From: Lachnospiraceae bacterium
GTDB taxonomy: Bacteria > Bacillota > Clostridia > Lachnospirales > Lachnospiraceae
Assembly: GCA_031280955.1 (NCBI GenBank)
Contig: JAITGA010000027.1
Span: forward strand, 106,692 to 170,691
Length of the DNA stretch: 64,000 bases
Direction: 5' to 3'
In this document: piece by piece, positions 1 to 8,893 of the stretch
How the letters are laid out: every line of letters begins with the position of its first letter
Numbering within the stretch: the stretch's first letter is position 1
The notes under the pieces: generated by a model
Told to the model about the DNA's origin: nothing
The model's database searches: none
The model's input: only the letters and a program-made list of their open reading frames with translations
Program-made: the position numbers and the translations under genes

Positions 1-1
1 A

Positions 2-190
2 AAAGTTCTGGCGGCTCTGGATGGACGAAACTACTGTATCCCCGATGATGTGAAAGAACTGGCTATCCCCGTTCTTGCTCACCGCCTGATACTCAACTAC
101 AGTTACCGACAGGGAAAAGACAGCATCGAAAAAATCAGAACTATCTTGAGCGGGATACCTGCACCCACCGAGGAAAGTATTATTTCATGA
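2..190 (+). CDS. MoxR-family AAA+ ATPase, C-terminal fragment
   Basis: The window opens inside this gene; only the last 62 codons are present, in frame from base 2 to a TGA at 188-190. The visible peptide contains [14 protein letters not shown] followed by PVLAHRL, the typical C-terminal lid of MoxR ATPases, where a GR-YV-PDDV motif precedes a conserved PVL-HRL helix. MoxR proteins are ATP-driven chaperone-like factors, normally paired with a DUF58 protein, and that pairing holds here: the stop codon overlaps the ATG of the DUF58 gene (ATGA). The Walker motifs lie outside the window, so family assignment rests on the tail and the neighbour. Confidence 0.8.
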   Translation, partial: KVLAALDGRNYCIPDDVKELAIPVLAHRLILNYSYRQGKDSIEKIRTILSGIPAPTEESIIS

Positions 191-1293
191 CGATAATCAT
201 TATCGGGCTAATTGCCGCCGCCCTTTTCATTAGCCAGAAGCATTTGTACCGCCGCTTTTGGAACAAAGGAATCATCGTCAACTTGAGGTTTACTGATGAT
301 ACCGTTCGTGTCGGAGGAAATACCAGTCTTGTTCAAGTCGTGGAAAACAAAAAATGGCTGCCGCTTCCGGCTCTCAAGGTCAAATTTCAATGTTCCCGCT
401 ACATGATTTTTGCCACCGATGGGAACGCCCAAGTATCGGATATGTATTATCGCAATGACCTGTTTTCACTGATGCCTTTTCGTCGTGTCACCCGCCAACA
501 CCGGATTACCTGCATGAAGCGAGGCTATTACGGTATTCGTGGTATAGATTTGGTCGGAGCGGACTTATTCTTGAGTCAGGAAATGGTGGAAAGCCGCAGC
601 GGTGAAACCTGGATTCATGTCATTCCTGCTCTCTGTGTCACCGAAGAACTCGATACCTCCCTCCGTCAAGTCAGTGGGGAAATGCCGCATCGTCGCCATC
701 TGCTCACCGACCCTTTTGCTTTTCGCGGTATTCGTGAGTATACCCCCCTCGATGAAATCAAAACCGTCAACTGGAAAGCCTCGGCGAAATCTGATGACTG
801 GAAAGTTAATGTGTATGATTATACAGCGATAAATGCCGTTTCACTTTTCATCAATCTCAGCAATCGTCAGTGGTCACAGGCAGAAGAGCAATTAGAAAGA
901 GCGATAGCCATCGGCGCATATTTAGCGGAATACTTTCTGAGTGCCGGTGTTAATGTTTCGATTTACGCCAATGCATGTGACTGTTTGCATGGCAGCGTCC
1001 TTTGCATGGAGGAGATCCGTGATTTGGGGAGTTTGGAGCAAATACAAAAAATGTTGGCACGACTTGACCTTGATATTCACCCTGAGCCGTTCACTGATTA
1101 TGAAGAACGGATGAGTCAGCAAACAGGGCGGATGCTGATTGTTATTTCTCCGGATTGGCTTGATGAAGTCCAAGATATGCTTTGCCGCAATATCGGGCGA
1201 AGTGATATAATCTGGATTTGCCCTTGCAGTCAAAAAGCTGATGTTCGCGTGCGTCCGGAGTTAAAAGCACATACGATAGTACTGGCGGAATAA
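187..1293 (+). CDS. DUF58 domain-containing protein
   Basis: This 368-residue protein has an N-terminal hydrophobic segment (about residues 2-15) and a short linker. The DUF58 hallmark, [18 protein letters not shown], lies at about residues 179-196. The C-terminal part resembles the von Willebrand A-like fold usual in this family, with [12 protein letters not shown] as the first strand. DUF58 proteins are membrane-anchored partners of MoxR ATPases; their biochemical role is still poorly defined and has been linked to envelope stress or complex maturation. The ATG overlaps the upstream stop by four bases and the next gene starts two bases after this stop, so translational coupling in a three-gene operon is likely. 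Confidence 0.85.
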   Translation: MTIIIIGLIAAALFISQKHLYRRFWNKGIIVNLRFTDDTVRVGGNTSLVQVVENKKWLPLPALKVKFQCSRYMIFATDGNAQVSDMYYRNDLFSLMPFRRVTRQHRITCMKRGYYGIRGIDLVGADLFLSQEMVESRSGETWIHVIPALCVTEELDTSLRQVSGEMPHRRHLLTDPFAFRGIREYTPLDEIKTVNWKASAKSDDWKVNVYDYTAINAVSLFINLSNRQWSQAEEQLERAIAIGAYLAEYFLSAGVNVSIYANACDCLHGSVLCMEEIRDLGSLEQIQKMLARLDLDIHPEPFTDYEERMSQQTGRMLIVISPDWLDEVQDMLCRNIGRSDIIWICPCSQKADVRVRPELKAHTIVLAE

Positions 1294-1294
1294 A

Positions 1295-2704
1295 ATGGAA
1301 AAAAATATCACCATCGTCAAAAACTGTATCGCTGAGATTCTAAACGGTATCCCTCACATTATCGTTGCGTTGGGTATCTTTTCTGTAATTCCCGACGAAA
1401 CTCCCCCTTTGGTTTTCTTTCCCGTTATGATAGTAGTGCCGTTGATTCTGCTCTTTATCAGGTTACAGGTACACTATTTATGGTTATTTAACCTACTTCA
1501 CATTGCTTTGCCATTTGTCATTATCTTTATCTTCATTGGCGAAAGCGCGTGGCAAATCATTTTTGGCTTGTCGGCTTTGATACAAGTGGTGATTTCTTAT
1601 ACGGTCAAAGTGGCGGCAAATAGTCGAGCGGCACACTTGGCAATCAGTACGGCGATTAGTGAAAATGAATGTACTGCTATTGGAGAAGGTCTGCCTAATG
1701 AAGGCGAAATACCCACAAATGAAAGCTTAATTGATTTCCCCATTGATTATGGCAGCGATGCCGTAGCACCGATGGTAACGGTAGCGTTTGCGGCTATTTT
1801 TTACTTATTGACAGGAGTTAGCGGATTGATTTTTCTGTTGATGATTTCTATTGCCCTTTACTTCTTTTATCACTATCTCACTCATTACCTCGTCTATAAT
1901 GATATGTGCCGGCGGACGACAGGAACGGTACCGTCCAAAGATATTTTTGCCGCTGATTTGTCGTTGGTCGGCGGTTTCACGTTGATTACCGTCATCTTGA
2001 TGGCACTTTTTGCCGGACGTGAGATAATGGTAGGTATCGGTGCATGGTTTTTGGAATGGTTGCGGCGGTTTCTGACTTGGCTGTTCGCATTGGGGAATAA
2101 AGGCTCACAGGAGATGGAAGTTCAGGAGCTTACTCTTGTTGAAGAAGCGGTCGAAATCGGGGAAATGTTGCCGGAAATTGAGATGGCAAACCGTCCTTTT
2201 CTTGTCATTGTGGAGGCGATGGTTGTTATTTTGAGCATTGCCGTGACCGCAGTAATTATTGTGGCTTTGGTGTTTACGATGGTTAAACTGATAAAGTTTG
2301 CTTTCGGACTCAGGCTGCGATGGGTCAAAACCGCAGAGGTGGAAGCGGAAAAAGACATCGTTGAAAAACTCAGATGGCAAAAGCGGGAAACGAGGCGGGA
2401 GAAACGGAAATTATTCCGTTCTGCCGATGAGAAAGTACGCCGTATCTTTAGCGATACGATTTGCAAAAGACGGATAAAATGGGAAAAAATACATAATAAC
2501 ACATGTTATTTTACTGCCAAAGACAGTACTGCGCGGGAAATGAGTGCGCTTTTTCCTGAGGCAAAAGAAGAGGTCGAAATATTGGTCAGTTTGTATGAAA
2601 AAGCGAGGTATGCCGCTAATACTTGCACTGCTGCCGATGTGAGGACGGCACGGAGCATCAGTACATCACTGCTTGCTCGCGCCATTACTGATACGGAATC
2701 CTAG
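1295..2704 (+). CDS. Polytopic membrane protein of the MoxR-DUF58 operon, DUF4129-like tail
   Basis: This 469-residue protein has several hydrophobic spans (roughly residues 18-110, 160-200, 225-265 and 300-335). A strongly basic stretch follows (about 350-400), then a soluble tail with VSLYEKARYAA. That tail resembles the LYE-ARY motif at the end of DUF4129 domains, which are found in transglutaminase-like membrane proteins of MoxR/DUF58 operons. The transglutaminase Cys-His-Asp domain expected in a full TgpA-type protein is not visible, so this may be a transglutaminase-free version. The ATG follows the DUF58 stop by one base. Family assignment is an inference from context plus the tail motif. 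Confidence 0.55.
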   Translation: MEKNITIVKNCIAEILNGIPHIIVALGIFSVIPDETPPLVFFPVMIVVPLILLFIRLQVHYLWLFNLLHIALPFVIIFIFIGESAWQIIFGLSALIQVVISYTVKVAANSRAAHLAISTAISENECTAIGEGLPNEGEIPTNESLIDFPIDYGSDAVAPMVTVAFAAIFYLLTGVSGLIFLLMISIALYFFYHYLTHYLVYNDMCRRTTGTVPSKDIFAADLSLVGGFTLITVILMALFAGREIMVGIGAWFLEWLRRFLTWLFALGNKGSQEMEVQELTLVEEAVEIGEMLPEIEMANRPFLVIVEAMVVILSIAVTAVIIVALVFTMVKLIKFAFGLRLRWVKTAEVEAEKDIVEKLRWQKRETRREKRKLFRSADEKVRRIFSDTICKRRIKWEKIHNNTCYFTAKDSTAREMSALFPEAKEEVEILVSLYEKARYAANTCTAADVRTARSISTSLLARAITDTES

Positions 2705-2706
2705 AG

Positions 2707-2756
2707 TAATCCATAGAGTACTCCTAGGAATACTCCTAGGAGTATCCCTTGGATTA
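2707..2756 (+). other. Strong two-part hairpin between operon and DUF1846 gene
   Basis: Immediately after the previous stop, TAATCC (2707-2712) pairs with GGATTA (2751-2756). Inside these, TACTCCTAGG (2719-2728) pairs perfectly with CCTAGGAGTA (2735-2744) around a six-base loop. No T-run follows, so it is not a canonical intrinsic terminator. It may mark the transcript end or a processing site before the promoter at 2781. Confidence 0.6.
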
Positions 2757-2780
2757 AGGACTTTGCTGCGGCAGCAGCTT

Positions 2781-2809
2781 TTGCAAAAGCGGGCGGCTTT
2801 TGATATACT
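2781..2809 (+). promoter_or_regulatory. Sigma-A-type promoter for the DUF1846 gene
   Basis: TTGCAA at 2781-2786 and TATACT at 2804-2809 are separated by 17 bp, with a TG one base before the -10 (extended -10). The predicted start lies near 2816 and the DUF1846 ATG is at 2867. The -35 sits inside the perfect palindrome GCTTTTGCAAAAGC (2777-2790 region). Confidence 0.6.
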
Positions 2810-2866
2810 AAGGAGCAAGCAAGTAATGAAAATCACAAACACAGGCACTTTGCAGGAGGATGGCAA

Positions 2867-4351
2867 ATGATGACCGGTTTTGACAATAATCTTTACATCA
2901 AGTTGCAATCGGAAAGAATCGCCGCCCGTATGGCGCAATTTCACAACAAGCTCTATCTGGAGTTGGGCGGCAAGCTGTTTGATGACAAACACGCCTCACG
3001 GGTTCTGCCGGGATTTTTGCCTGACAGCAAACTGAAAATGCTGCTTGAACTGCGGGAGCAGATAGAAATAATCATTACCATTAGTGCCGAATCAATAGCG
3101 AAGAACAAAGTCAGGGGTGACCTCGGGATTACCTATGACCAAGAGTTACTGCGCTTGATGGATGCTTTCCATGAACTTGATTTCTACGTCAGCGGGGTCA
3201 TCATTACCCATTACAACGCCCAGACGGCGGCGGAGAAGTTTCGCCAGAAACTGACTTCCTTGGGAATCAATACGTATCTTCATTACAATATTGACTCATA
3301 TCCTCGTGATGTGGAAAAAATAGTCAACGATGAGGGTTTTGGCAAGAACGATTATTTTCCAACGAGCCGCCCCTTGGTCGTCATTACCGCTCCCGGCGGC
3401 GGCAGCGGCAAGATGGCGGCGTGCCTGTCACAGCTTTACCATGAACATCAGCGGGGAAATATCGCCGGATATGCCAAGTTCGAGACTTTCCCGATATGGA
3501 ACAAACCACTTCGCCATCCCATCAATCTGGCATATGAAGCCGCAACTGCCGATTTGGATGATATCAACATGATTGATGCCTTCCATCTGGAGGCTTACGA
3601 TATCCAAGCCGTCACTTATAACCGTGATGCCGAGGTTTTCCCGGTTCTCGGTGCTATCTTTGAAAGGATTCAAGACCATTGCCCTTACAAATCACCTACG
3701 GAAATGGGGGTAAACATGGTGGGGGACTGTATCATTGATGATGAAGTCTGTCAGGAAGCCGCCAAGCAAGAGATTTTGCGCCGTTTTTATCAGGCTCATC
3801 TTGATATGCGACTGGGGCGTGGGAGTGCGGATGTTATTCACAAACTGGAAATTCTCATGCAACACGCCGCGATTACGACAAAAGAACGCCGTGTAGTCGC
3901 CGCTTCGATGGAGCGGCAAGTAGCAACCGGTCATCCCGCCGCTGCCATTCAGCTACCCTGCGGAACTATCATCACGGGGAAAACCTCGGATTTGCTGGGA
4001 GCAATGTCAGCGGCTTTGATTAATACTCTAAAAGTACTGGCAGGTATCGACCATGATACCCACTTGATATCACCGCAAGCCATCCAACCAATCCAAATCC
4101 TCAAAACCCGGTATCTGGGCGGTATCAATCCCCGGCTTCATACTGATGAGATATTGATTGCCCTGTCCGCCAGTGCCTCGGAAGACCCGAACGCCCACCG
4201 GGCGATGGAGCAGCTGCCACGGCTTATCGGCTGTGAAGCCCATTCATCGGTCATTTTGTCTGCGATTGATGAAAAAATCATCCGCCGCCTCGGAATCAAC
4301 CTGACCTGCGAGCCTGTTTACGAAGCCAAACGGCTTTACTATAAATCATAA
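2867..4351 (+). CDS. DUF1846 domain-containing protein
   Basis: This 494-residue soluble protein begins FDNNLYIKLQSERIAARM and continues with the conserved KLYLELGGKLFDD block, both characteristic of DUF1846 proteins of Firmicutes, which are about 500 residues long. A glycine-rich loop, ITAPGGGSGKMA, at about residue 170 looks nucleotide-binding but is not a strict Walker A. The family has solved structures but no well-established reaction. The start is supported by GCAGGAGG (2850-2857) ten bases before ATGATG. The gene has its own promoter and faces a convergent gene; the 86-bp gap between them shows no obvious terminator. Confidence 0.85.
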   Translation: MMTGFDNNLYIKLQSERIAARMAQFHNKLYLELGGKLFDDKHASRVLPGFLPDSKLKMLLELREQIEIIITISAESIAKNKVRGDLGITYDQELLRLMDAFHELDFYVSGVIITHYNAQTAAEKFRQKLTSLGINTYLHYNIDSYPRDVEKIVNDEGFGKNDYFPTSRPLVVITAPGGGSGKMAACLSQLYHEHQRGNIAGYAKFETFPIWNKPLRHPINLAYEAATADLDDINMIDAFHLEAYDIQAVTYNRDAEVFPVLGAIFERIQDHCPYKSPTEMGVNMVGDCIIDDEVCQEAAKQEILRRFYQAHLDMRLGRGSADVIHKLEILMQHAAITTKERRVVAASMERQVATGHPAAAIQLPCGTIITGKTSDLLGAMSAALINTLKVLAGIDHDTHLISPQAIQPIQILKTRYLGGINPRLHTDEILIALSASASEDPNAHRAMEQLPRLIGCEAHSSVILSAIDEKIIRRLGINLTCEPVYEAKRLYYKS

Positions 4352-4437
4352 GAAAATTACTGTCTGAGTATAGTTATTAAAACAATCAGCTGACGGTATT
4401 CGTGCAGAAGAAATACCTAGAGATATTACTAATTAAA

Positions 4438-6969
4438 TCACCGATAGGTACGCACATAAGTGAAAAAGCGGTTGCCGTTTTCTTCAAACCAGTTGGTGGC
4501 ATCCTGCCGTCCGATACGGTGGATTTCTCCCCGCATAGGGTTCATCAAGATGAAATTGAGTTCATTAAACCCGATTACCAAGACCGCATTCCCGTCTTCT
4601 AACATCGCCAACACAGGAATATCACGGTTGACAAAATAGAGGATCGTATCAATCGGTACTCCCGTCAAATCGAGGATATCGACCTCGGGAAGCAGTCTTT
4701 CGAGACTGGAAACCGCACTTTCGCCACGCAGCAACAAATGACTGGTACTGACGGTTATTCCTTCATGACGCAGGATGGCATCGAGGGATATCGCCAGTGA
4801 ACTCTCGTGTTCGTTGGCAGTAGCCACCTCGATATTGGAAATCTGATGGCGCGGGCGCAAATTGCCACGATACCAGATATATTCACCACGCTGATTGACG
4901 ACCACCCCGGCAATGGGAAAAGCTGTTGTCAGGGCATCGCCTGCCGCGAGGAATATTCCCTGAATACCGTCTTTGCCATAGACGTAATAGCGCGCAGCAT
5001 CCTGACCTAAATCAGTAATTTCTACGCCGCGGCTACCCTCAAAGAGGACTTCACGAGGAGTCAACATCATCATCAGTTCAGGATCCACCTCACGCCTGAT
5101 GGCAATCCTAACTATCCTGCCATGGCTTTCGGTGATGGCGGTTTCCACACGATTGTGGGTACCGGTGGGGACGATTTGATTGGTGATATGGGTCGCCATC
5201 GTCTCACGGAAATTTCCGTCTTCATCCCTGATGAGCCGCCGCAAGGTGATTTGATTGCCGCTCATAGAAATACCGCTGACGAAAAACCCTGCTTGGCGGT
5301 GGTCTTTCAGGATTTCGCCGTTGGCACTCTGGATGATGATGGAGTGCATGGGGAAGACCATATTTCCCATCATATCGAGATTGACATTGCCTATTTTGGC
5401 AAGACCGTATATCAAATCTTCACCCATAAAGCCCAGCGGCATGATGAACTCATCGAACCCCGCCCTGATTACGGTAGTTTGCTCGTCTTGGAGATTCATG
5501 AGAGTCAGACTGGTGGCAGCATAGACATCCTCGGAATTTTGCCAGACCAACATTCTGTTGCTGTCAGAAATGTGGTATGAACCCTCCTGCTTGCCGGTGA
5601 TAATCGTCTCTAAGGAGCGGTTTTCCAAATCTATGGCATGGATTTCATTGGAAATCATCAGATAAAGGCGGTTGTTGCGGTTGAGATAAAGCATCTGCTC
5701 CACTTCGGCAATCAATAACTGCGGCGATTTATAGTAAGGGATATGCGCCAACTCCTCGGTCGTGTTGACGATACTGTTGTAATAGTAAACCACTATCCCC
5801 GCTCGTCCCTCATGCCGCCCGCGATTGTGATAACCGTAGACCATAAACGCGACATTGCCGGCTTCGTCAATATTCAAGATTCGGACACGATGACCGTTGT
5901 ATGCTGTCCGTGCATCATAGTTTTCCCCATCGGCGAAATCAAAAAGACGAATGAATTTTTGGTCGGGGAGTATTACCCCAAAGAGGCTATTTTTGACAGA
6001 AAAAGCAAAGGTATTGCCCCCATCGCTTTCCTCAAGGGGGACATTGGGGTTGACAATTCCCAGTTGGATGCGGTTGTTGACGATGGCTTGGGGGACACCG
6101 GCGAATACCTGCTCCATCGTGCGTTCGAAATCGAGAAGAAAAATCCGCTCCGTACCTTGGCGCAAACGATAAAATTCTTCAACAGTATAGCGGGTATCGT
6201 AGTTGTCGTCCAAGATAACATCATATTTCACCCGAAAACTTCCGGTTTCTGTTGCCATTTCCTTGATATAGAGAACAGGCTCGGTAATCCTTGTCACATT
6301 CAGATTACCCCATGTGACTTGATGGAAACTGGAGTTGATGGTGACACGGTTAAAAGTAGAATTGTCACCGAGGGCATTGGGTTCTAGGTACATCGTCAGT
6401 TCACGGGCTTCATCCTTGTTAAAGGACTTTTCATGGAATTGGAAGCAAAAATTTATCTTCTCCTCGGTATTGGTGTCACCGACACTATATATACGAGTAT
6501 AAAAACGGATAGTGCGGTCAAATGCCGTTTCTGCGAGCAGGATAAACGTGTATTCCTGAGCAGGGTCGATCAAATCTTTGATACTGAGGTCTATTTTGAT
6601 GGTATCGCCATCTTCCGTGTACTCGGTGATTTCCGTGCTTTCAATCAGACGTGAGCCATCAATACTTCTTACCTCAAATGAGAGTTGATGGATGGTGTTT
6701 CCGAATTTATCGATATGAAACGAAAGCGAACGCCCCGGAGCAAGAGGGGTCAGGCTCTCACGAAGTGAACTTGTTTCCATTGGCTCAATATAACCACGCA
6801 TGGTATTGAGCCTTCGTTCACCCCTTGTGACATATACCAAGGGAAAAGTCGCCGGTCCCATTTGCGCCGTCATATCCACATTCCCCTGATTCATATAATC
6901 GCTAATCAAGTAAATGGAGATGCCAAAGATTATTAGGAGAAGAAACCCTTTTGCGATGGTTTTTTTCAT
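4438..6969 (-). CDS. Large membrane-anchored protein with degenerate C39-like C-terminal domain
   Basis: About 843 residues from the ATG at 6969; an upstream in-frame TTG at 6978 is the alternative, and neither has a clear ribosome binding site. One signal anchor (KGFLLLIIFGISIYLI) is followed by a long extracellular region. The centre is rich in short beta repeats and may form a propeller, but I do not recognise a named domain there. The last 110 residues (VDILDLTGVPIDTILYFVN, then AVLVIGF and FILMNP) look like the second half of a C39-like papain-fold peptidase. The family catalytic His appears as Asn (NAVLVIG) and no DxxCG-type nucleophile motif is seen, so a binding role is more likely than proteolysis. 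Confidence 0.5.
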   Translation of the reverse strand: MKKTIAKGFLLLIIFGISIYLISDYMNQGNVDMTAQMGPATFPLVYVTRGERRLNTMRGYIEPMETSSLRESLTPLAPGRSLSFHIDKFGNTIHQLSFEVRSIDGSRLIESTEITEYTEDGDTIKIDLSIKDLIDPAQEYTFILLAETAFDRTIRFYTRIYSVGDTNTEEKINFCFQFHEKSFNKDEARELTMYLEPNALGDNSTFNRVTINSSFHQVTWGNLNVTRITEPVLYIKEMATETGSFRVKYDVILDDNYDTRYTVEEFYRLRQGTERIFLLDFERTMEQVFAGVPQAIVNNRIQLGIVNPNVPLEESDGGNTFAFSVKNSLFGVILPDQKFIRLFDFADGENYDARTAYNGHRVRILNIDEAGNVAFMVYGYHNRGRHEGRAGIVVYYYNSIVNTTEELAHIPYYKSPQLLIAEVEQMLYLNRNNRLYLMISNEIHAIDLENRSLETIITGKQEGSYHISDSNRMLVWQNSEDVYAATSLTLMNLQDEQTTVIRAGFDEFIMPLGFMGEDLIYGLAKIGNVNLDMMGNMVFPMHSIIIQSANGEILKDHRQAGFFVSGISMSGNQITLRRLIRDEDGNFRETMATHITNQIVPTGTHNRVETAITESHGRIVRIAIRREVDPELMMMLTPREVLFEGSRGVEITDLGQDAARYYVYGKDGIQGIFLAAGDALTTAFPIAGVVVNQRGEYIWYRGNLRPRHQISNIEVATANEHESSLAISLDAILRHEGITVSTSHLLLRGESAVSSLERLLPEVDILDLTGVPIDTILYFVNRDIPVLAMLEDGNAVLVIGFNELNFILMNPMRGEIHRIGRQDATNWFEENGNRFFTYVRTYR

Positions 6970-7086
6970 TTGTGCCAATAATGGTGGTGAGATGAAATCC
7001 TACGAACAATATCTTAGCATGAAATGGGGAGAATTACAAGGAATGTGGGCAAGTTGGGGAAGTAGGTGGTTATACTATATCTTGAG

Positions 7087-7115
7087 TTGACAATTACCAA
7101 ATAGTACTTTATAGT
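7087..7115 (+). promoter_or_regulatory. Near-consensus promoter abutting a start codon
   Basis: TTGACA (7087-7092), 17 bp, then TATAGT (7110-7115). Only six bases separate the -10 from the ATG at 7122, so the predicted first transcribed base is the A of that ATG. Confidence 0.7.
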
Positions 7116-7121
7116 TTCTAC

Positions 7122-7307
7122 ATGAACATTGAATATCACCGACAGGCAGTAAAGCAAAAAACAGAACAAATGTTACTGTATGAAATCGCATCTAGATTTA
7201 TTCCTGATGATTATGCAACACCTCACGATATAGCCGTTCGCGAAGCTGCTATGATTGAATATATACGAGGTGAAACTGTAAACCATGATGATATAAATTG
7301 GGATTAA
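7122..7307 (+). CDS. Small hypothetical protein, probably leaderless mRNA
   Basis: This 61-residue acidic protein begins MNIEYHRQAVKQKTEQML and ends with HDDINWD. It has no signal peptide or membrane segment, and I do not recognise the family; size and composition are compatible with a small regulator or antitoxin, but that is a guess. There is no Shine-Dalgarno sequence. A strong promoter (7087-7115) places the transcription start on the ATG itself, which supports the gene being real and translated from a leaderless transcript. No toxin-like partner follows within the 95-bp gap to the convergent gene. Confidence 0.5.
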   Translation: MNIEYHRQAVKQKTEQMLLYEIASRFIPDDYATPHDIAVREAAMIEYIRGETVNHDDINWD

Positions 7308-7402
7308 TTTTTAACCCTTTAATTTACCCTTTACAGTTTTAACATGTCTTTTTTATGTTCTGTATAAAGCTCTCCATGCGGTCGGCACTGTCCCTTTTCG
7401 TA

Positions 7403-8101
7403 CTATTTTTGCGCCATGGCCATAACTCCTGCCGGTATATGTTTATCCGCATCCAATCCCAATAACGCCACCACTTCATCTGCGTCTATTGAAGCCATGA
7501 AGCGTGCTTGTATATCGAACTCGTCCGCTACTAAATACTGGTGTTCGCTCATTGCCCCTATTGCGTGCCATGCCCATTCCATGCTTCCTCTCGGAACTTT
7601 ATCTGCATCTATTACATAAATCCAAATCGCAGACGTATTTTGCCCCGAATTTATTTTGTTGCGGATGTCATCGCCAGATACAGCTTCAAAACTGTTGCTT
7701 TCCCAATAAAACCTACGAACTCCGCTTTCCTGTGCAAGATATAGCGACACATACGGTTCTGCTCCCATCGCCAAAGGGATGACAAAGCCTGTGCCATCAC
7801 GGTTTTTGCCTGTTGCTGCCCATCCTAAGAGTTGTAAGGAATCTTCGCTTATTTCGTTTCCCGTAAAATTTCCGCGTGATGTTGAATTACGCCGTTCAAT
7901 TGCTTGCAGTAATCCCGAGTCCGAAGTTGTCCACAATGGGTTATTTTTAAGATTCTCCAAAGCATCAGGATTTAATCGAGGTGTACTCGTCATATAGAGG
8001 TTTATGCTGAACCCCCAACCTGTTGCCGCCAATAGCAGACTAATTGCCAAGAGAATTGGTAATAATTTCTTTCTCTTGTTTCCGTTTTCATTTCGTTTCA
8101 T
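7403..8101 (-). CDS. Hypothetical secreted or anchored protein in a TetR operon
   Basis: This 232-residue protein has a basic N-terminus (KRNENGNKRKKL) and a single hydrophobic segment (LLPILLAISLLLAATGWGF), consistent with a signal anchor or uncleaved signal peptide. The remainder is soluble and I do not recognise it. The ATG lies three bases past the TetR stop, with GGGAGGGA just upstream, so the two genes are co-transcribed and probably coupled. By position it is the likely cargo or target of the regulator. It could sense or process an extracellular compound, but nothing in the sequence shows this. Confidence 0.55.
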   Translation of the reverse strand: MKRNENGNKRKKLLPILLAISLLLAATGWGFSINLYMTSTPRLNPDALENLKNNPLWTTSDSGLLQAIERRNSTSRGNFTGNEISEDSLQLLGWAATGKNRDGTGFVIPLAMGAEPYVSLYLAQESGVRRFYWESNSFEAVSGDDIRNKINSGQNTSAIWIYVIDADKVPRGSMEWAWHAIGAMSEHQYLVADEFDIQARFMASIDADEVVALLGLDADKHIPAGVMAMAQK

Positions 8102-8104
8102 AAA

Positions 8105-8731
8105 TTATTTCCCTCCCATTATTGATTTTAATAGCAAACGAAACCCGTTCTGCATAAAACATTCTTTCGTCGTACCTGTTGCCATGCCTATATAGGCATT
8201 TTTATTGTGTGCGAACATAATTATCCCGGTAATACCTGCCCAGAGAGTAAGCGTTGCCTGTAATGGCGGCATATCGAGGTTGATGTATTTGTTCTCTACA
8301 CAGTAATTCAGGTAATGCTCAATAACACCGTTTATTTCATCTCCAACTTCGTAGATTTGGACAAGCACGGTTTCGGACTCGTCATCAGGAATTTTTATTC
8401 CGCTTAAAATACTTTCAAAAAACAATGGTGAAGCACTGTAGTTTTCCATCAAGGCATTGCAAATAGCGAAATATCCATCAGGAAATCCCGGTTTACTGCG
8501 CAGAACCTCGCAGATGTCGTTTTTGAGAATCTCAAAGTTTTCTAAAATGATATGGTTGTAAATCTCCTCTTTGCTTTTGAAATAAGCGTAGACTGTTGAT
8601 TTGCTGTAATCGGCTTCTTTCGAGATATCATCCATAGTTGTTTGGGCAATTCCTTTTTCGAAGAATAATTGCTTCGCTGCGCTTAAAATATTACTTCGAT
8701 TGAACGCCGATAAACGCTCTTTTTTGCTCAT
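8105..8731 (-). CDS. TetR/AcrR-family transcriptional regulator
   Basis: This 208-residue protein has a TetR N-terminal helix-turn-helix: ILSAAKQLFFEKGIAQTT, then MDDISKEADYSKSTVYAYF, then KSKEEIYNHII. The C-terminal ligand domain is divergent, as usual. An upstream in-frame ATG at 8803 exists, but the start at 8731 (MSKKERLSAF) is better because GGGGG precedes it and the helix-turn-helix spacing fits. The gene is first in a two-gene operon with a secreted protein. Its promoter overlaps a near-perfect palindrome at 8766-8778, the classical layout for TetR autorepression. Confidence 0.85.
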   Translation of the reverse strand: MSKKERLSAFNRSNILSAAKQLFFEKGIAQTTMDDISKEADYSKSTVYAYFKSKEEIYNHIILENFEILKNDICEVLRSKPGFPDGYFAICNALMENYSASPLFFESILSGIKIPDDESETVLVQIYEVGDEINGVIEHYLNYCVENKYINLDMPPLQATLTLWAGITGIIMFAHNKNAYIGMATGTTKECFMQNGFRLLLKSIMGGK

Positions 8732-8750
8732 AATACCCCCTTGCAGAAAC

Positions 8751-8791
8751 GTCGGTACGATTATTGTACCGTCGGTACGATTTGTTGTCAA
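8751..8791 (-). promoter_or_regulatory. TetR promoter with overlapping palindromic operator
   Basis: On the minus strand TTGACA (8791-8786), 17 bp, then TACAAT (8768-8763). The spacer contains the 13-bp near-palindrome GTACCGTCGGTAC (8766-8778, plus-strand reading). GTCGGTACGA occurs twice, at 8751-8760 and 8771-8780, exactly 20 bp apart (about two helical turns), which suits cooperative binding of two dimers and autorepression of the TetR gene. Confidence 0.7.
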
Positions 8792-8841
8792 GGGGTATTG
8801 CAAAAGTTTTTAGTTACATAAATCATCACATTCCAATACAC

Positions 8842-8870
8842 TTGTCAGACCATTATGCGTTTGATATAAT
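8842..8870 (+). promoter_or_regulatory. Promoter of the hicB-hicA pair
   Basis: TTGTCA (8842-8847), 17 bp, TATAAT (8865-8870). It is followed by the strong Shine-Dalgarno AGGAGG (8880-8885) eight bases before the hicB ATG. Confidence 0.7.
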
Positions 8871-8893
8871 ATTGTTATCAGGAGGGAAGATAT

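Noticed and set aside
2673..2870. 65-residue open frame between the membrane protein and DUF1846 gene
   Set aside because: Spans a hairpin and a promoter and has no independent ribosome binding site; the stop overlapping the DUF1846 ATG appears coincidental.
5743..6387. 214-residue plus-strand open frame
   Set aside because: Lies wholly antisense to the 843-residue anchored protein and has no family features.
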